DNA from: Pseudomaricurvus albidus
GTDB lineage: Bacteria > Pseudomonadota > Gammaproteobacteria > Pseudomonadales > Cellvibrionaceae
Assembly: GCF_018863235.1 (NCBI RefSeq)
Contig: NZ_JAHKRS010000002.1
Location: forward strand, 372,001 to 436,000
DNA: 64,000 nt
Direction: 5' to 3'
In this document: positions 9,187 to 17,731 of the stretch, piece after piece
Position numbering within the stretch: the stretch's first letter is position 1
Layout: each line of letters opens with the position of its first letter
Position numbers and translations under genes: made by a program
Notes under the pieces: model-generated
What the model was told of the DNA's origin: nothing
Database searches by the model: none
Seen by the model: the letters and a program-made list of their open reading frames with translations, nothing else

Positions 9187-10452
9187 ATGAGAACACAGAA
9201 TACGAATAAACTGCTTCAGCGCTTGGGTACTTCTGCTCTGGTTTGGTTTGCCTGCGGGTTGATCAGTCTGCCGACGCACGCGGGAGATGACTTTACTGCT
9301 GCCCTGCAATCGGCTTTGACCCTCAACCCGGCGATCAGGGGGAAGATTGCTGAGGTGGAAGCACAGGATTTCAATCTGCAGTCGGCCAAGTCAAAACGCC
9401 TGCCGTCTCTCAGTACAGAAATTAACGATGTGGATGATAACTACCAGAAGGGTATTTTCCGGGCCGATCAGCCGCTGTGGACCTTTGGTAAAATTACTTC
9501 CGGTATTGCCCTGGCGGAATCTGAAGCCCAGAGTGAGCGATATGCCCTGTTGCAGGTGCAGCGCACGCTGATAGAAAGAACGGCACTGGCTTATGTGGAT
9601 GTGTTGGGGCTACGTAAGCAGCTTGAGATTTCACAAGAGAATATCCGTGAACACGAAGCACTCAAGGAGCATATTGAACGCCGGTTCGCCGGTAAGTTGG
9701 CATCTGAGGCGGATGTGATTTTAGGTGAGTCGCGCTTGATTCTGGCGCGCTCACAATACATGCAGATTGAGTCGGAACTGCGTAAAGCATTGGTGACCTT
9801 GCACGCACTCACGGTCAGGAATGTACCCGCAGTTGCCGATGTGCCGGAGCGGTGGTTCCAGGTGCCAGAGGGTGGGCGCGAACTGGAGCGGATGATTCAA
9901 TCCAGTGCTGATGTGCAGTACAAGCTGTCCCGGATACAGGATGCCAAACTGCAGATTGACAAGGATAAGTCGGATCTGATGCCTGACATCAAGCTGCGTG
10001 CCGAATACGATTTTCTGGATGATCCATTAGACGGATCCGACAGCAACCGGATTGGTCTGGTGTTGACCAGCAGCGTTGAAGGCTTGGGTCAGGTGATAAG
10101 CGGTCAGGTTCGAGCCAGTCGTTCTCGTTATCAGGCTGCAGTTGAAGATATGTCGGTTACACGTATTGAAGTGCAGCGGCAGCTCGACTCCCTGGTCAGC
10201 GACGAGAAATTTCTGGTCAATGTTATCGCCTCCAAGCAGGAGGCCGTGGCGGCCGTGAAAAAGACGCTGGAGTCCTACTTCAGGCAGTATAAGTCCGGTT
10301 ACAAATCCTGGATTGATGTATTGAATATCCAGCGAGAACTGACTGAGCAGCGACTTGACTTGCAGAGGGTCATGGTTAGTTACGAGCAGACCCGCTTGCA
10401 GCTATCAAACCTGAGTGGTGGTCTTGATAACGCAGCAGGTATCGTGCGATGA
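9187..10452 (+). CDS. TolC-family outer-membrane channel of type I secretion (LapE-like)
   Basis: A 421-residue protein with a signal peptide (cleavage expected after PTHA, near residue 36) and the two repeated helical-barrel halves typical of TolC-type channels. It would form the outer-membrane and periplasmic exit duct for the adhesin. It begins 9 bp after the sulfotransferase stop, and its TGA overlaps the ATG of the ABC exporter gene (ATGA), so the genes are translationally coupled. Its position in an exporter operon separates it from the two metal-efflux TolC proteins at 30323 and 45780. Confidence 0.9.
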   Translation: MRTQNTNKLLQRLGTSALVWFACGLISLPTHAGDDFTAALQSALTLNPAIRGKIAEVEAQDFNLQSAKSKRLPSLSTEINDVDDNYQKGIFRADQPLWTFGKITSGIALAESEAQSERYALLQVQRTLIERTALAYVDVLGLRKQLEISQENIREHEALKEHIERRFAGKLASEADVILGESRLILARSQYMQIESELRKALVTLHALTVRNVPAVADVPERWFQVPEGGRELERMIQSSADVQYKLSRIQDAKLQIDKDKSDLMPDIKLRAEYDFLDDPLDGSDSNRIGLVLTSSVEGLGQVISGQVRASRSRYQAAVEDMSVTRIEVQRQLDSLVSDEKFLVNVIASKQEAVAAVKKTLESYFRQYKSGYKSWIDVLNIQRELTEQRLDLQRVMVSYEQTRLQLSNLSGGLDNAAGIVR

Positions 10453-12650
10453 ACACCGCCTTACCGCCTGAAGTCGACATCGACGAATCTGCCGAGTCTC
10501 TGCCCGGTGTTTTGTTGCAACAGATTTTTTCCGACCTGAATATTTCGGTGGAAACCGGTGCGTTAAAGAGTTCGCTTCACAAAACGGTAGCCGCGGGATT
10601 GCTCAATGACCCGCTCGCACAACTGAGGTTTGTGATAAAAGACCTACAGCTGAAAAATGTGGCGATGGCAAGGTTGCGCTGGGCGCGTTTTGATTTACGT
10701 CGTCTGCCGGCGCTGGTGGTATTCCGGCAGAAGTGGTATCTGGTGAAGCCCGGTAATGACCCGGACCATGTACTGGTTACCGACAGTGACCTGAATCAAA
10801 CGATGCAGCATATAGACAGTTTTGTCGGTGGAGAGGTGATCTGGCTCCGACGGCGTGAGGCGGAGCCGGTGTCGGCCAGGCTTTTTACCAACAATCCCGC
10901 TGGCGATATGGTGCGCAAGGCGCTCTTCCGCGAAAAACGCTGGATTTTTGATGTGGTGTTGGCCACGCTGATCGTGAATCTGTTGGCAATTTGCACCTCG
11001 ATTTTTGCAATGCAGACCTACGACCGCGTCGTGCCGACGCTGGCTTACGCGACTTTGACTACGCTGGTCGTTGGCATGTTCATTGTTGTGGCGTTGGACT
11101 GGCTGCTCAAAGTCATACGCGCGAAAATACTGGATCAAGTTTCCTGCGAGGTGGATAAGGCACTTTCCCAGCAGGTGTTTGACCACGTTATGCACTTGCA
11201 GCTCGACAAGCGTCCCCGAAGCCTCGGTACTCTCTCAGCACAAGTGACCGGGCTCGATTCCGTCAGGCAGTTTTTAAGTTCGGCGGTGATCTTCTCGCTG
11301 GTCGACTTCCCCTTTGCCCTGCTGTTTATTGTCTTTATCTATATCCTCGGTGGGCCAGTCGCACTAGTGTACATGACCCTTTTCCCGTTGGTTATTGTGA
11401 TGGGTTGGCTGACCCAAAAAAAATTGAAACGACTGTCGCGCGAGCAGATGATTCGCAGCAATGAGCGGCAGGGGGTGTTGGTTGACTGCTTGCGGGGTAC
11501 GGAAACCATCCGTTCTGCCAACGCCAACTGGCGCTTTTCCGAGATCTGGCAGAGCATCACAGAAACCCTGAACCGTTACAGTTTGCAGCAAAAAACCATC
11601 AACAGTTTGTCCATGACAACCACCGGGAGCCTGTCGACGGTTGCCTACGTCAGTGCCATTGTTGTGGGTGTCACACAAATTGAAGCCGGTAGTCTGACGA
11701 TGGGCGGCCTGATTGCCTGCAGTATTCTCGGTGGCCGGGTGATCGGGCCTGTTGCTCGTGTTGCACAGCAATTGGCGCAATGGCAGCAGGTGGAACAGGC
11801 GTTGTACATGGTCAATCAGGTTTTGAACATCAAGACCGAGCGATCAGACGAGCAAAATCTGGTGTTTCCCAATAAGGCTCCTGATTCAATCAGTCTCGAA
11901 GAGGTCCGCTTCAGTTATGGTGAGTCACCGATTGTCCAGCTGAATATTCCGCAGCTCAACTTCAAGGCTGGCGAGCGGGTAGCCCTGTTTGGTCCCATTG
12001 GTTCTGGTAAATCAACACTGCTCAAGGTCATTGCCGGTTTGTACAGACCAACTGAAGGACGTGTGAAAATTGGCGGTGTTGACCTGTGGGAACTGGACCC
12101 GGCGAAATTATCCGAATCGGTATCTTACCTGCCTCAGAATGTCAGTCTGTTCAAAGGGACTCTTCGTAGTAACCTGGCCTTGTCGGGCGCTGTTTCGGAT
12201 GATCATCTGGTTGAGGTGGCGGCAAAGCTGGGTGTTAATCGGATTGCCGAGAGCAGCCCGCAGCACATGAACATGGAAATCTTCGAAGGCGGTGATGGTC
12301 TTTCAGAGGGGCAGCGACAACTAGTGGGACTGGCGCGGGTGTTTCTGGCCCGCCCAAAGATCTGGCTGCTGGATGAGCCTACCGCATCACTGGATCAGAT
12401 GACCGAAACTCAGGTGATTGAAGCAATAAGCGAGCACGTCGGTGAGAAGGATATTCTGCTGGTTTCTACTCACCGGCCGATGATTGCCAATAAGCTCGCT
12501 AACCGGATATTGCTTGTTCAGCAGGGTAAGGTCGTCGAAGACGGCAAGCCCAATGTGATTTTGCCCCGCCTGCTGGGTGGCAGGCAGCCTGTACGGCATA
12601 TGAATCAAGGAGCTCCTTATAAAGGGCCAGGTAATATCGATGTCATTTAG
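10449..12650 (+). CDS. type I secretion ABC transporter, permease-ATPase (LapB-like)
   Basis: A 733-residue half-transporter. The first about 150 residues resemble the C39-peptidase-like domain found in LapB/HlyB, without a recognisable catalytic cysteine, so it should dock cargo rather than cut it. A six-helix membrane domain follows (about 165-440). The ATPase domain has Walker A GPIGSGKST (about 514-522), signature LSEGQRQLVG, Walker B IWLLDEPTASLD (about 637-648) and the switch histidine in STHRP. It powers export of the adhesin through the adaptor and the outer channel. The coding end overlaps the next gene by 11 bases. Confidence 0.93.
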   Translation: MNTALPPEVDIDESAESLPGVLLQQIFSDLNISVETGALKSSLHKTVAAGLLNDPLAQLRFVIKDLQLKNVAMARLRWARFDLRRLPALVVFRQKWYLVKPGNDPDHVLVTDSDLNQTMQHIDSFVGGEVIWLRRREAEPVSARLFTNNPAGDMVRKALFREKRWIFDVVLATLIVNLLAICTSIFAMQTYDRVVPTLAYATLTTLVVGMFIVVALDWLLKVIRAKILDQVSCEVDKALSQQVFDHVMHLQLDKRPRSLGTLSAQVTGLDSVRQFLSSAVIFSLVDFPFALLFIVFIYILGGPVALVYMTLFPLVIVMGWLTQKKLKRLSREQMIRSNERQGVLVDCLRGTETIRSANANWRFSEIWQSITETLNRYSLQQKTINSLSMTTTGSLSTVAYVSAIVVGVTQIEAGSLTMGGLIACSILGGRVIGPVARVAQQLAQWQQVEQALYMVNQVLNIKTERSDEQNLVFPNKAPDSISLEEVRFSYGESPIVQLNIPQLNFKAGERVALFGPIGSGKSTLLKVIAGLYRPTEGRVKIGGVDLWELDPAKLSESVSYLPQNVSLFKGTLRSNLALSGAVSDDHLVEVAAKLGVNRIAESSPQHMNMEIFEGGDGLSEGQRQLVGLARVFLARPKIWLLDEPTASLDQMTETQVIEAISEHVGEKDILLVSTHRPMIANKLANRILLVQQGKVVEDGKPNVILPRLLGGRQPVRHMNQGAPYKGPGNIDVI

Positions 12651-13830
12651 CACACTGTTCAACCGGGTATTCACTGATCGTTTATCGAGCAGCTATGGTT
12701 ATTCTTCGGTTATTCTTGTGATTGGTGGAGGCCTGATTGTTCTGAGCATCTGGGCAATGGTTTTTCGCATCGATCAGGTGGCCCGAGCTTCCGGGGAGGT
12801 TATCGCCAGTTCGCGGGTACAGGTGATTCAGTCTGTCGATGGAGGCGTTATTTCCGAACTGCTGGTGCGCGAGGGTGATCGGGTGCAGAAGGGGCAGGTC
12901 ATTGCCCAACTGGATCAGGTGCGTATTGGTGCGGCGGTCAAAGAGATCGAAGCTCGACTGTCGGCACTGAAGGCCAAGGCGATACGTCTACGTGCCGAAG
13001 TCACCGAATCGGATCAGCTGATTTTTCCGGACGATGTCAAAGCCTACCCAGAGCAGGTTACAGTGGAAACGGCGTTATTTAACCAGCGCCGGGCCGGTTA
13101 TATTGAAGAGCAGAAAATATTTGCTCAGGCGGTGAATATTGCCAAAGAAGAAGTGGGCTTGATTTCTCACCTGACCCGCGCTGGCGATGCCAACCGGACC
13201 GAAATGATTCGTGCCAAGCGCACCCTCAATGATGCCGAAGCCAAACTCGCCGATCACCGCAACCGCTATTTTGAGCAGGCGCGGATCGAGCTGACCAAGA
13301 CCGAGGATGAGATTGCCCAGAACGAACAAATATTGACCCAGCGTCGCCAGCAGCTGGAGGACAGTGTTTTTGTTGCAAGTCGTGCAGGGATTGTGAAAAA
13401 CATCAGCGTCACTACCGTCGGCGGTGTACTGCGAGCAGGGGATGAGCTGATGCAGATCGTCCCCTTGGACGACGACTTGATAATGGAGGCCAAAGTCAGT
13501 CCGGTTGATGTATCTATGGTGCGAGTGGGGCAGCAGGCCAATATCCGCTTCGATCCATTCGACTACACCATTTTTGGCAGTGTAGAAGGCAGGGTGACCT
13601 ACGTCAGTGCAGATACCCTGAAAAATGATACTGCCAAAGGGGAAGAAATTTTCTATCGTGTCCATATCGCAGTGAGTACCAACCCGGTGACCACAACTTC
13701 TGGTAATCTGCTGGAGATTCTACCGGGCATGACAGCACAAGTGGACATCCGCTCCGGTGATCGCACACTGATGGATTACCTGCTTAAACCTCTCAGAAGG
13801 ACTTTGTCCGAGTCATTTGGCGAACGCTAG
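12640..13830 (+). CDS. HlyD-family periplasmic adaptor of type I secretion (LapC-like)
   Basis: A 396-residue membrane fusion protein. It has a short cytoplasmic tail, one membrane helix (about 24-46), a lipoyl half-motif (VDGGVISELLVREGDRV), a long coiled-coil hairpin (about 100-235), the second lipoyl half and a beta-barrel region. It connects the inner-membrane ABC exporter with the TolC-type channel. The ATG at 12640 lies inside the end of the exporter gene. No lapG/lapD-type release protease or receptor is present in the window, so how the adhesin is retained or released is not shown. Confidence 0.92.
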   Translation: MSFSTLFNRVFTDRLSSSYGYSSVILVIGGGLIVLSIWAMVFRIDQVARASGEVIASSRVQVIQSVDGGVISELLVREGDRVQKGQVIAQLDQVRIGAAVKEIEARLSALKAKAIRLRAEVTESDQLIFPDDVKAYPEQVTVETALFNQRRAGYIEEQKIFAQAVNIAKEEVGLISHLTRAGDANRTEMIRAKRTLNDAEAKLADHRNRYFEQARIELTKTEDEIAQNEQILTQRRQQLEDSVFVASRAGIVKNISVTTVGGVLRAGDELMQIVPLDDDLIMEAKVSPVDVSMVRVGQQANIRFDPFDYTIFGSVEGRVTYVSADTLKNDTAKGEEIFYRVHIAVSTNPVTTTSGNLLEILPGMTAQVDIRSGDRTLMDYLLKPLRRTLSESFGER

Positions 13831-13959
13831 ACGCTTTTTCTATCAGCTTCTCTCCATTCAGTTCCCTTCTCAGCGAGCAGGGAGCTGCTGAACACATTCC
13901 ATCAAGCCAGCCTGCCATTCTGCCCAAGCACAATAGTCACTCTTCAGAGCGCAGTGTTG

Positions 13960-14468
13960 TTCAAACGCTCGAGACTGGGTCTTGGATTGGGAATGTTGGA
14001 ACTCTGGTGCAGGAACACCGAGCTAAAACACTCGGCATCGAGTGTCAGAGTGTCGATCACGGTATCCGGATATGCGGCATCGGCTGCTGGAGCGAGGACG
14101 TCGGGTCTTTTTGCGAGGATAACGGGTCTTTTTTTGAAGATGTCGGGGGTCTGTAAAGGAACATCGAGTTGTTTTTCTCCGTGATCGACCTTTGGATACC
14201 CGAGAACGGTGATCTGAGTGTCGACATCGGAGATTCGGACAGGCCGATTGGGTGTTTCAGGAGGGCGGTCGGGTGTTATATCTCCGACACCGGCCTTCGG
14301 GTATCCGGCATCGGGGATAAACAATAGGAGATCGATGATTAAAAACAGGCAAGCGGGGGTGAGGTATGGGCTAGCCTATTCAGCGTATAGGATGGGGGGT
14401 ATCAACAATGGGGGAGGGGGATACGACGTATCCCCCTCGGGGTATCGGACTACCCCCTGCTTATGATG
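13960..14468. repeat. palindrome-dense non-coding tract downstream of the 163-aa gene
   Basis: About 500 bp without a credible gene, between the adaptor gene and the convergent gene at 14469-14960. It is packed with short inverted and direct repeats. The core GTATC/GATAC occurs seven times (14062, 14196, 14301, 14399, 14420, 14428, 14442), where under one would be expected by chance. GGCATCG occurs at 14034, 14076 and 14307, and CGGGTCTTTTT is repeated 21 bp apart at 14102 and 14123. Hairpins include 14028-14045, 14279-14319, 14414-14438 and 14439-14456, and long-range arms pair 14053-14062 with 14179-14188. On the gene's own strand the proximal part is strongly C-rich (G-rich on plus). It could be a structured RNA tail of the 163-aa gene's transcript; function unknown. 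Confidence 0.7.
14414..14456 (-). other. tandem perfect hairpins just after the 163-aa gene
   Basis: Twelve bases after the stop codon (minus strand) come two adjacent hairpins. The first is GGGGTA/TACCCC with a 6-base loop (14439-14456). The second is an 11-bp perfect stem GAGGGGGATAC/GTATCCCCCTC with a 3-base loop (14414-14438). No T tract follows, so they are not ordinary terminators. Confidence 0.8.
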
Positions 14469-14960
14469 TTACAGACCTTCGACTACTTCGCTGGGGGTTG
14501 ATGAGCGGGGGGCGCTGGGAAAGCGTTTTGCCAGGTCGTCGCGAATAGTTTTGGCATCCGGCAGACCAGAATCGGCGGCCATTTTGACACTGCGATAGAG
14601 GATCAATGCTGCCTGATAAGCCTCACTGCCCGCCAGCAGCAGAGTGTCGTCCAAATTTGCCAGCAGCGGCTGTAACTCCCGCTGCATGGCTTGCAGAATA
14701 TCCACGTTTTTCAGATCTTCTTCAAACAATTCCATGCTCAAAAAGCCGGGTACGATGCTTGGGTACTTCACCCCGTACTCCCGCGCCTTGGTCACAAAGT
14801 CCACCGTGCGGGCGCCCATCTTCGGCAACCCGCGGCGTTCATCACTGGACAGGCTCTTCAGGTGGGGTTGCAACGTCGCCCGCAGAGCCGCAATCGCATC
14901 CTTAACGATTGTCAGCTCATCGTTGGAGAGAGTCAGTTGATATTGGTTGGCTTGGGCCAT
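14469..14960 (-). CDS. uncharacterised 163-residue helical protein
   Basis: I do not recognise a named family with known function. The protein is predicted helical and soluble, with no signal peptide or membrane helix. Marks are LTLSNDELTIVKDAIAALR near the start, the segment SSDERRGLPKMG (about 38-49), a middle FLSMELFEEDLKNV, and a repeat-like helix DDTLLLAGSEAYQAALILYRSVK followed by a basic, proline- and serine-rich tail. AAGGA stands 9 bases before the ATG at 14960. The stop is followed directly by paired hairpins and the palindrome-rich tract at 13960-14468, an arrangement that suggests protein and downstream DNA or RNA belong together. No other gene is close on the same strand, so it appears to be a stand-alone unit. 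Confidence 0.8.
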   Translation of the reverse strand: MAQANQYQLTLSNDELTIVKDAIAALRATLQPHLKSLSSDERRGLPKMGARTVDFVTKAREYGVKYPSIVPGFLSMELFEEDLKNVDILQAMQRELQPLLANLDDTLLLAGSEAYQAALILYRSVKMAADSGLPDAKTIRDDLAKRFPSAPRSSTPSEVVEGL

Positions 14961-15076
14961 GATGGATATCCTTATCGTTTGTTTTTAATGAGAAGTAAAC
15001 AGGTGGTGGGGATGGTACGTAGGGGGTACATTTGCTACAAATAAATTGGTATCTGCCCCAGATTATTCATTATGGT

Positions 15077-15157
15077 CTTACCCTATGGAACATAAAACCT
15101 CACTCAGTTATCACTTCAAACATTCACACATCTGGTTTGATATGGCGCTGCTGGGGG
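15077..15157 (+). repeat. left copy of an 81-bp near-identical direct repeat
   Basis: Matches 27976-28056 with only a few mismatches (for example T/C at 15100), including 8 bp before the shared ATG. The two copies bracket 12.8 kb that contain the whole catabolic cluster. Confidence 0.85.
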
Positions 15158-15268
15158 GGCGTGGTTGCAGCCTATGTACCACAGATTAAGACTGTGCCAT
15201 TAATTACCTCGATCATGACAGCGAGGGCATTGAATCCCGACAACATAGATTTGGTGGCGATGCGTTGA
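15085..15268 (+). pseudogene. internally deleted relic of the membrane-protein gene at 27984
   Basis: The first about 75 bp from ATG 15085 are almost identical to the start of the 291-residue gene at 27984 (MEHKT-LSYHFKHSHIWFDMALL). The frame then shifts in a run of seven G, and a few matching stretches remain (AAYVP, TVPLI). The tail matches residues about 227-240 of the intact protein (SIMT-SLNPD-IDL). More than 500 bp of the middle and the 3' end are gone. It is not expected to be functional. Its value is as a marker: the intact copy lies at the other side of the catabolic cluster. Confidence 0.85.
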
Positions 15269-15387
15269 AACTAAGTTCTTTTTCAGAAAGATTTTATAAT
15301 TTTATATTATGGTTATGGCGCCTGCTCAGACGCCATATTGGATTTTTCGAACCATAAAAATGGTTAGTCGATAATTGGTTGACTAAG

Positions 15388-17181
15388 CTAGTCTTCGTAC
15401 ATTTCTATGATTTCTTTTTCATATTTTTCCAGTACCGACTGGCGTTTTAATTTCATGGTGTTAGTGAGGTATCCGCTCTCTAAAGTGAATTCATTGTATA
15501 GAATGTGATGTTTTTTTATTTGCTCAACGCGAGACAACTTCTCATTAACATTCTTTACATGGGAGGAGATTTTGCTTTCTATGTTTATTTTGTGTTGATC
15601 TGAATTTTCATCGTTAGACAATTCAGTCTTATCTATGTTTAGATCTAAAATCGCAGTGAGGTATTTTCTGCCGTCTCCAATAACTACAGCGTAATTTACA
15701 AGATCAGACTCACACAGGTAGTTCTCGATTTTGGTAGGGGTAATATTCTTTCCGCCAGAAGTAATAATAATGTCTTTCTTTCTGCCGGTTACCCAGAGAT
15801 GTCCATCTTCGTCCAGGCGTCCTAAATCTCCTGAGCGCAGCCAACCATCTTTAAAGGTTTGTTTGGTTAATTCGGGTTCTTTGAAATAGCCAGGAGAAAC
15901 ATTGTTTCCATGCACAAGGATCTCTCCATCATCAGCTATCTTTATCTTTACAAGTGGAAAGGGTTTGCCGCAGGAACCAGCTTTAAATTCGCTGTTAGTG
16001 GCAAGGCTGGTGGTGCCGTAGCCCTCTGACTGCCCATATACCTGTAACAATCTAAGTCCGATAGAGGAGAAGAAATTTTCTATTTCTGGGCGGCTCGGAG
16101 CTCCGCCGGTGATGGATATAACAACCCGTTCGAGACCTAGTGAAGTTAATAACGGTGTAATTACTAGATGTTGAGCTAGCTTGTGTTTAAGCCGTAAAAT
16201 TGACGATATGCCAGTTTTATCCTGGGCAGTTCGGTTGAATTGACTTCCTGTCTTTATGGCCCAGTTAAATATATTTTTCTTCAACCTCGGCCAATCGTTA
16301 ACTTGATCTTTTACCCCTTCGAAAATTTTCTCCCATATTCTTGGAACGCCCATCCACATGGTAGGATGGACTTGTTTGACGGCATCCATGATTCGCGCCA
16401 TGTCGGATACTATATAAACGCTTCTTCCTTCCAGAAGTGGGGTGAACATGCTGGTAACTCGTTCAGCTACATGAGACAGGGGTAAGTAACTGCAGGATAT
16501 TTTTTCGTTGTTCTGCCACTCAGGCTTCAGGCGTAGATAAACATTTTTGCAAGCCGCGACGGTGTTTTGGTGGGTTAACATCACTGCTTTTGGTTGGCCT
16601 GTCGTTCCGGATGTATAAATGAATGCTGCCACAGTAGAGGGCTGGATGGATTGGCGTGCATTATCTAGGATAGCGGAGGGCAAGTTGTCGTTGTTGGCGA
16701 TAAAATTAACTTGTGATTTTATCAGGTCGGATTCATCGACGGTTCCAGTTTGAATGACTATGGATTCTAAACTGGGAGTGTCCTCAATGATGGGAAGAAT
16801 CCGATCAAGATACGAACTATTTTCTGAAAATAGAATTTTTGCAGAAGAATGCTTAATAATGTAGCGTATTTGATCACTGCTACTGGTTTCGTAGATCGGC
16901 ACAGAGACAAGGCCTGCGGTCATAATGCCCATGTCAGAGATAAACCAGTCTAGGCTGTTTCGACCGATGATTGCTACTTTGTCTCCTTGATTGAGTCCTT
17001 TTCCAAGTAAAGCTTTTGCGACAGCATCAATTCTATTGCTGTACTCTTTCCAGGAAATATTTTTCCAATGGTCATTTACAGAGTAGTACAGGGCTGTATT
17101 GTCAGGCGTGGTATTCACTCTATCAGTGAGGAGGTCGTATATTGTTCTGGCCTCTGATGAGGTTGCCAATGGTGCATTCAT
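15388..17181 (-). CDS. long-chain acyl-CoA synthetase (AMP-forming, FadD15-like)
   Basis: A 597-residue ANL-superfamily ligase that activates a carboxylic acid with ATP and CoA. Visible motifs are the phosphate loop YTSGTTGQPKAVMLTH (about 189-204), the acyl-adenylate motif QVYGQSEGYGT (about 380-390), the hinge region GWLRSGDLGRLDEDGHLW (about 433-450) and TGRKKDIIITSGGKNI. The start ATG 17181 has GGAGAG upstream; the ATG at 17199 would add six residues. It is the last gene of the minus-strand catabolic cluster and probably makes the CoA thioester that the neighbouring enzymes shorten. The substrate is unknown; a steroid or terpenoid side chain or long fatty acid would fit. Confidence 0.92.
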   Translation of the reverse strand: MNAPLATSSEARTIYDLLTDRVNTTPDNTALYYSVNDHWKNISWKEYSNRIDAVAKALLGKGLNQGDKVAIIGRNSLDWFISDMGIMTAGLVSVPIYETSSSDQIRYIIKHSSAKILFSENSSYLDRILPIIEDTPSLESIVIQTGTVDESDLIKSQVNFIANNDNLPSAILDNARQSIQPSTVAAFIYTSGTTGQPKAVMLTHQNTVAACKNVYLRLKPEWQNNEKISCSYLPLSHVAERVTSMFTPLLEGRSVYIVSDMARIMDAVKQVHPTMWMGVPRIWEKIFEGVKDQVNDWPRLKKNIFNWAIKTGSQFNRTAQDKTGISSILRLKHKLAQHLVITPLLTSLGLERVVISITGGAPSRPEIENFFSSIGLRLLQVYGQSEGYGTTSLATNSEFKAGSCGKPFPLVKIKIADDGEILVHGNNVSPGYFKEPELTKQTFKDGWLRSGDLGRLDEDGHLWVTGRKKDIIITSGGKNITPTKIENYLCESDLVNYAVVIGDGRKYLTAILDLNIDKTELSNDENSDQHKINIESKISSHVKNVNEKLSRVEQIKKHHILYNEFTLESGYLTNTMKLKRQSVLEKYEKEIIEMYED

Positions 17182-17318
17182 GAAGGCAGATCTCTCCACA
17201 TTTGGATGATTATTTAGGTTGCTATATAAGCGAAAGTCAAGGTGATTTCGAAGATAGGGTGTTAGATATCAGCTGAGATTAATGATAAAACACCCTTTTT
17301 TAAAGCGATTACTTCTGT

Positions 17319-17729
17319 TTACTTCGGTTTTCGGAACTTGGGGAGTGTGATTTCTTCTGTGACTTTGTCAAACACGACTTCGACTTCCATGTCACATTTA
17401 ATCTCGTCGAAATCAGTCTCGATTATGTTGGTCATCATTTTGTACCCCTCGTCCATTTCTACGATCGCCAAAACATATGGTGTATCTTCGGAAAATTCTG
17501 AAGGAGCTGCTGCATGAGTGATCGTGAAAGTGAATAGTCTTCCTTTTCCCTTAGATTGTTTCCATTCTATGTTGTGGCTCAAACACCCTGGGCAAATGCT
17601 CTGAGGAAAGAAAATTACCTGACCACAGTCTAAGCATTGTTGATAAAGTAATTTCCCACTCCTACAACCATCGTAAAATACTTTGCTTGTGGGGGTTATC
17701 AGTGGAAGCGGTTTCTTGTAATTGCTCAT
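17319..17729 (-). CDS. DUF35 / OB-fold acyl-CoA-associated protein
   Basis: A 136-residue protein with an N-terminal rubredoxin-like zinc ribbon (CLDCG ... CPGC, residues about 32-50) and a C-terminal OB fold (KGRLFTFTITHAAAPSEF). In characterised systems such proteins (the DUF35 part of ChsH2, and partners of thiolase-like aldolases) form a tight complex with a thiolase-fold partner and bind acyl-CoA. The partner gene lies directly upstream with two bases between stop and start, so complex formation is expected. GAGG precedes the ATG by 7 bases. Confidence 0.88.
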   Translation of the reverse strand: MSNYKKPLPLITPTSKVFYDGCRSGKLLYQQCLDCGQVIFFPQSICPGCLSHNIEWKQSKGKGRLFTFTITHAAAPSEFSEDTPYVLAIVEMDEGYKMMTNIIETDFDEIKCDMEVEVVFDKVTEEITLPKFRKPK

Positions 17730-17731
17730 CG

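Noticed and set aside
13944-14324. 126-codon minus frame with repeated GYPK-like peptides in the palindrome tract
   Set aside because: The peptide repeats follow from the DNA palindromes; no ribosome site, no continuity with the 163-aa gene and open frames of similar length exist on the plus strand.
14355-14420. G-quadruplex on the plus strand of the tract
   Set aside because: Several G runs of 3-6 exist but spacing between four suitable runs is too long for a convincing call; the hairpins explain the run pairs better.
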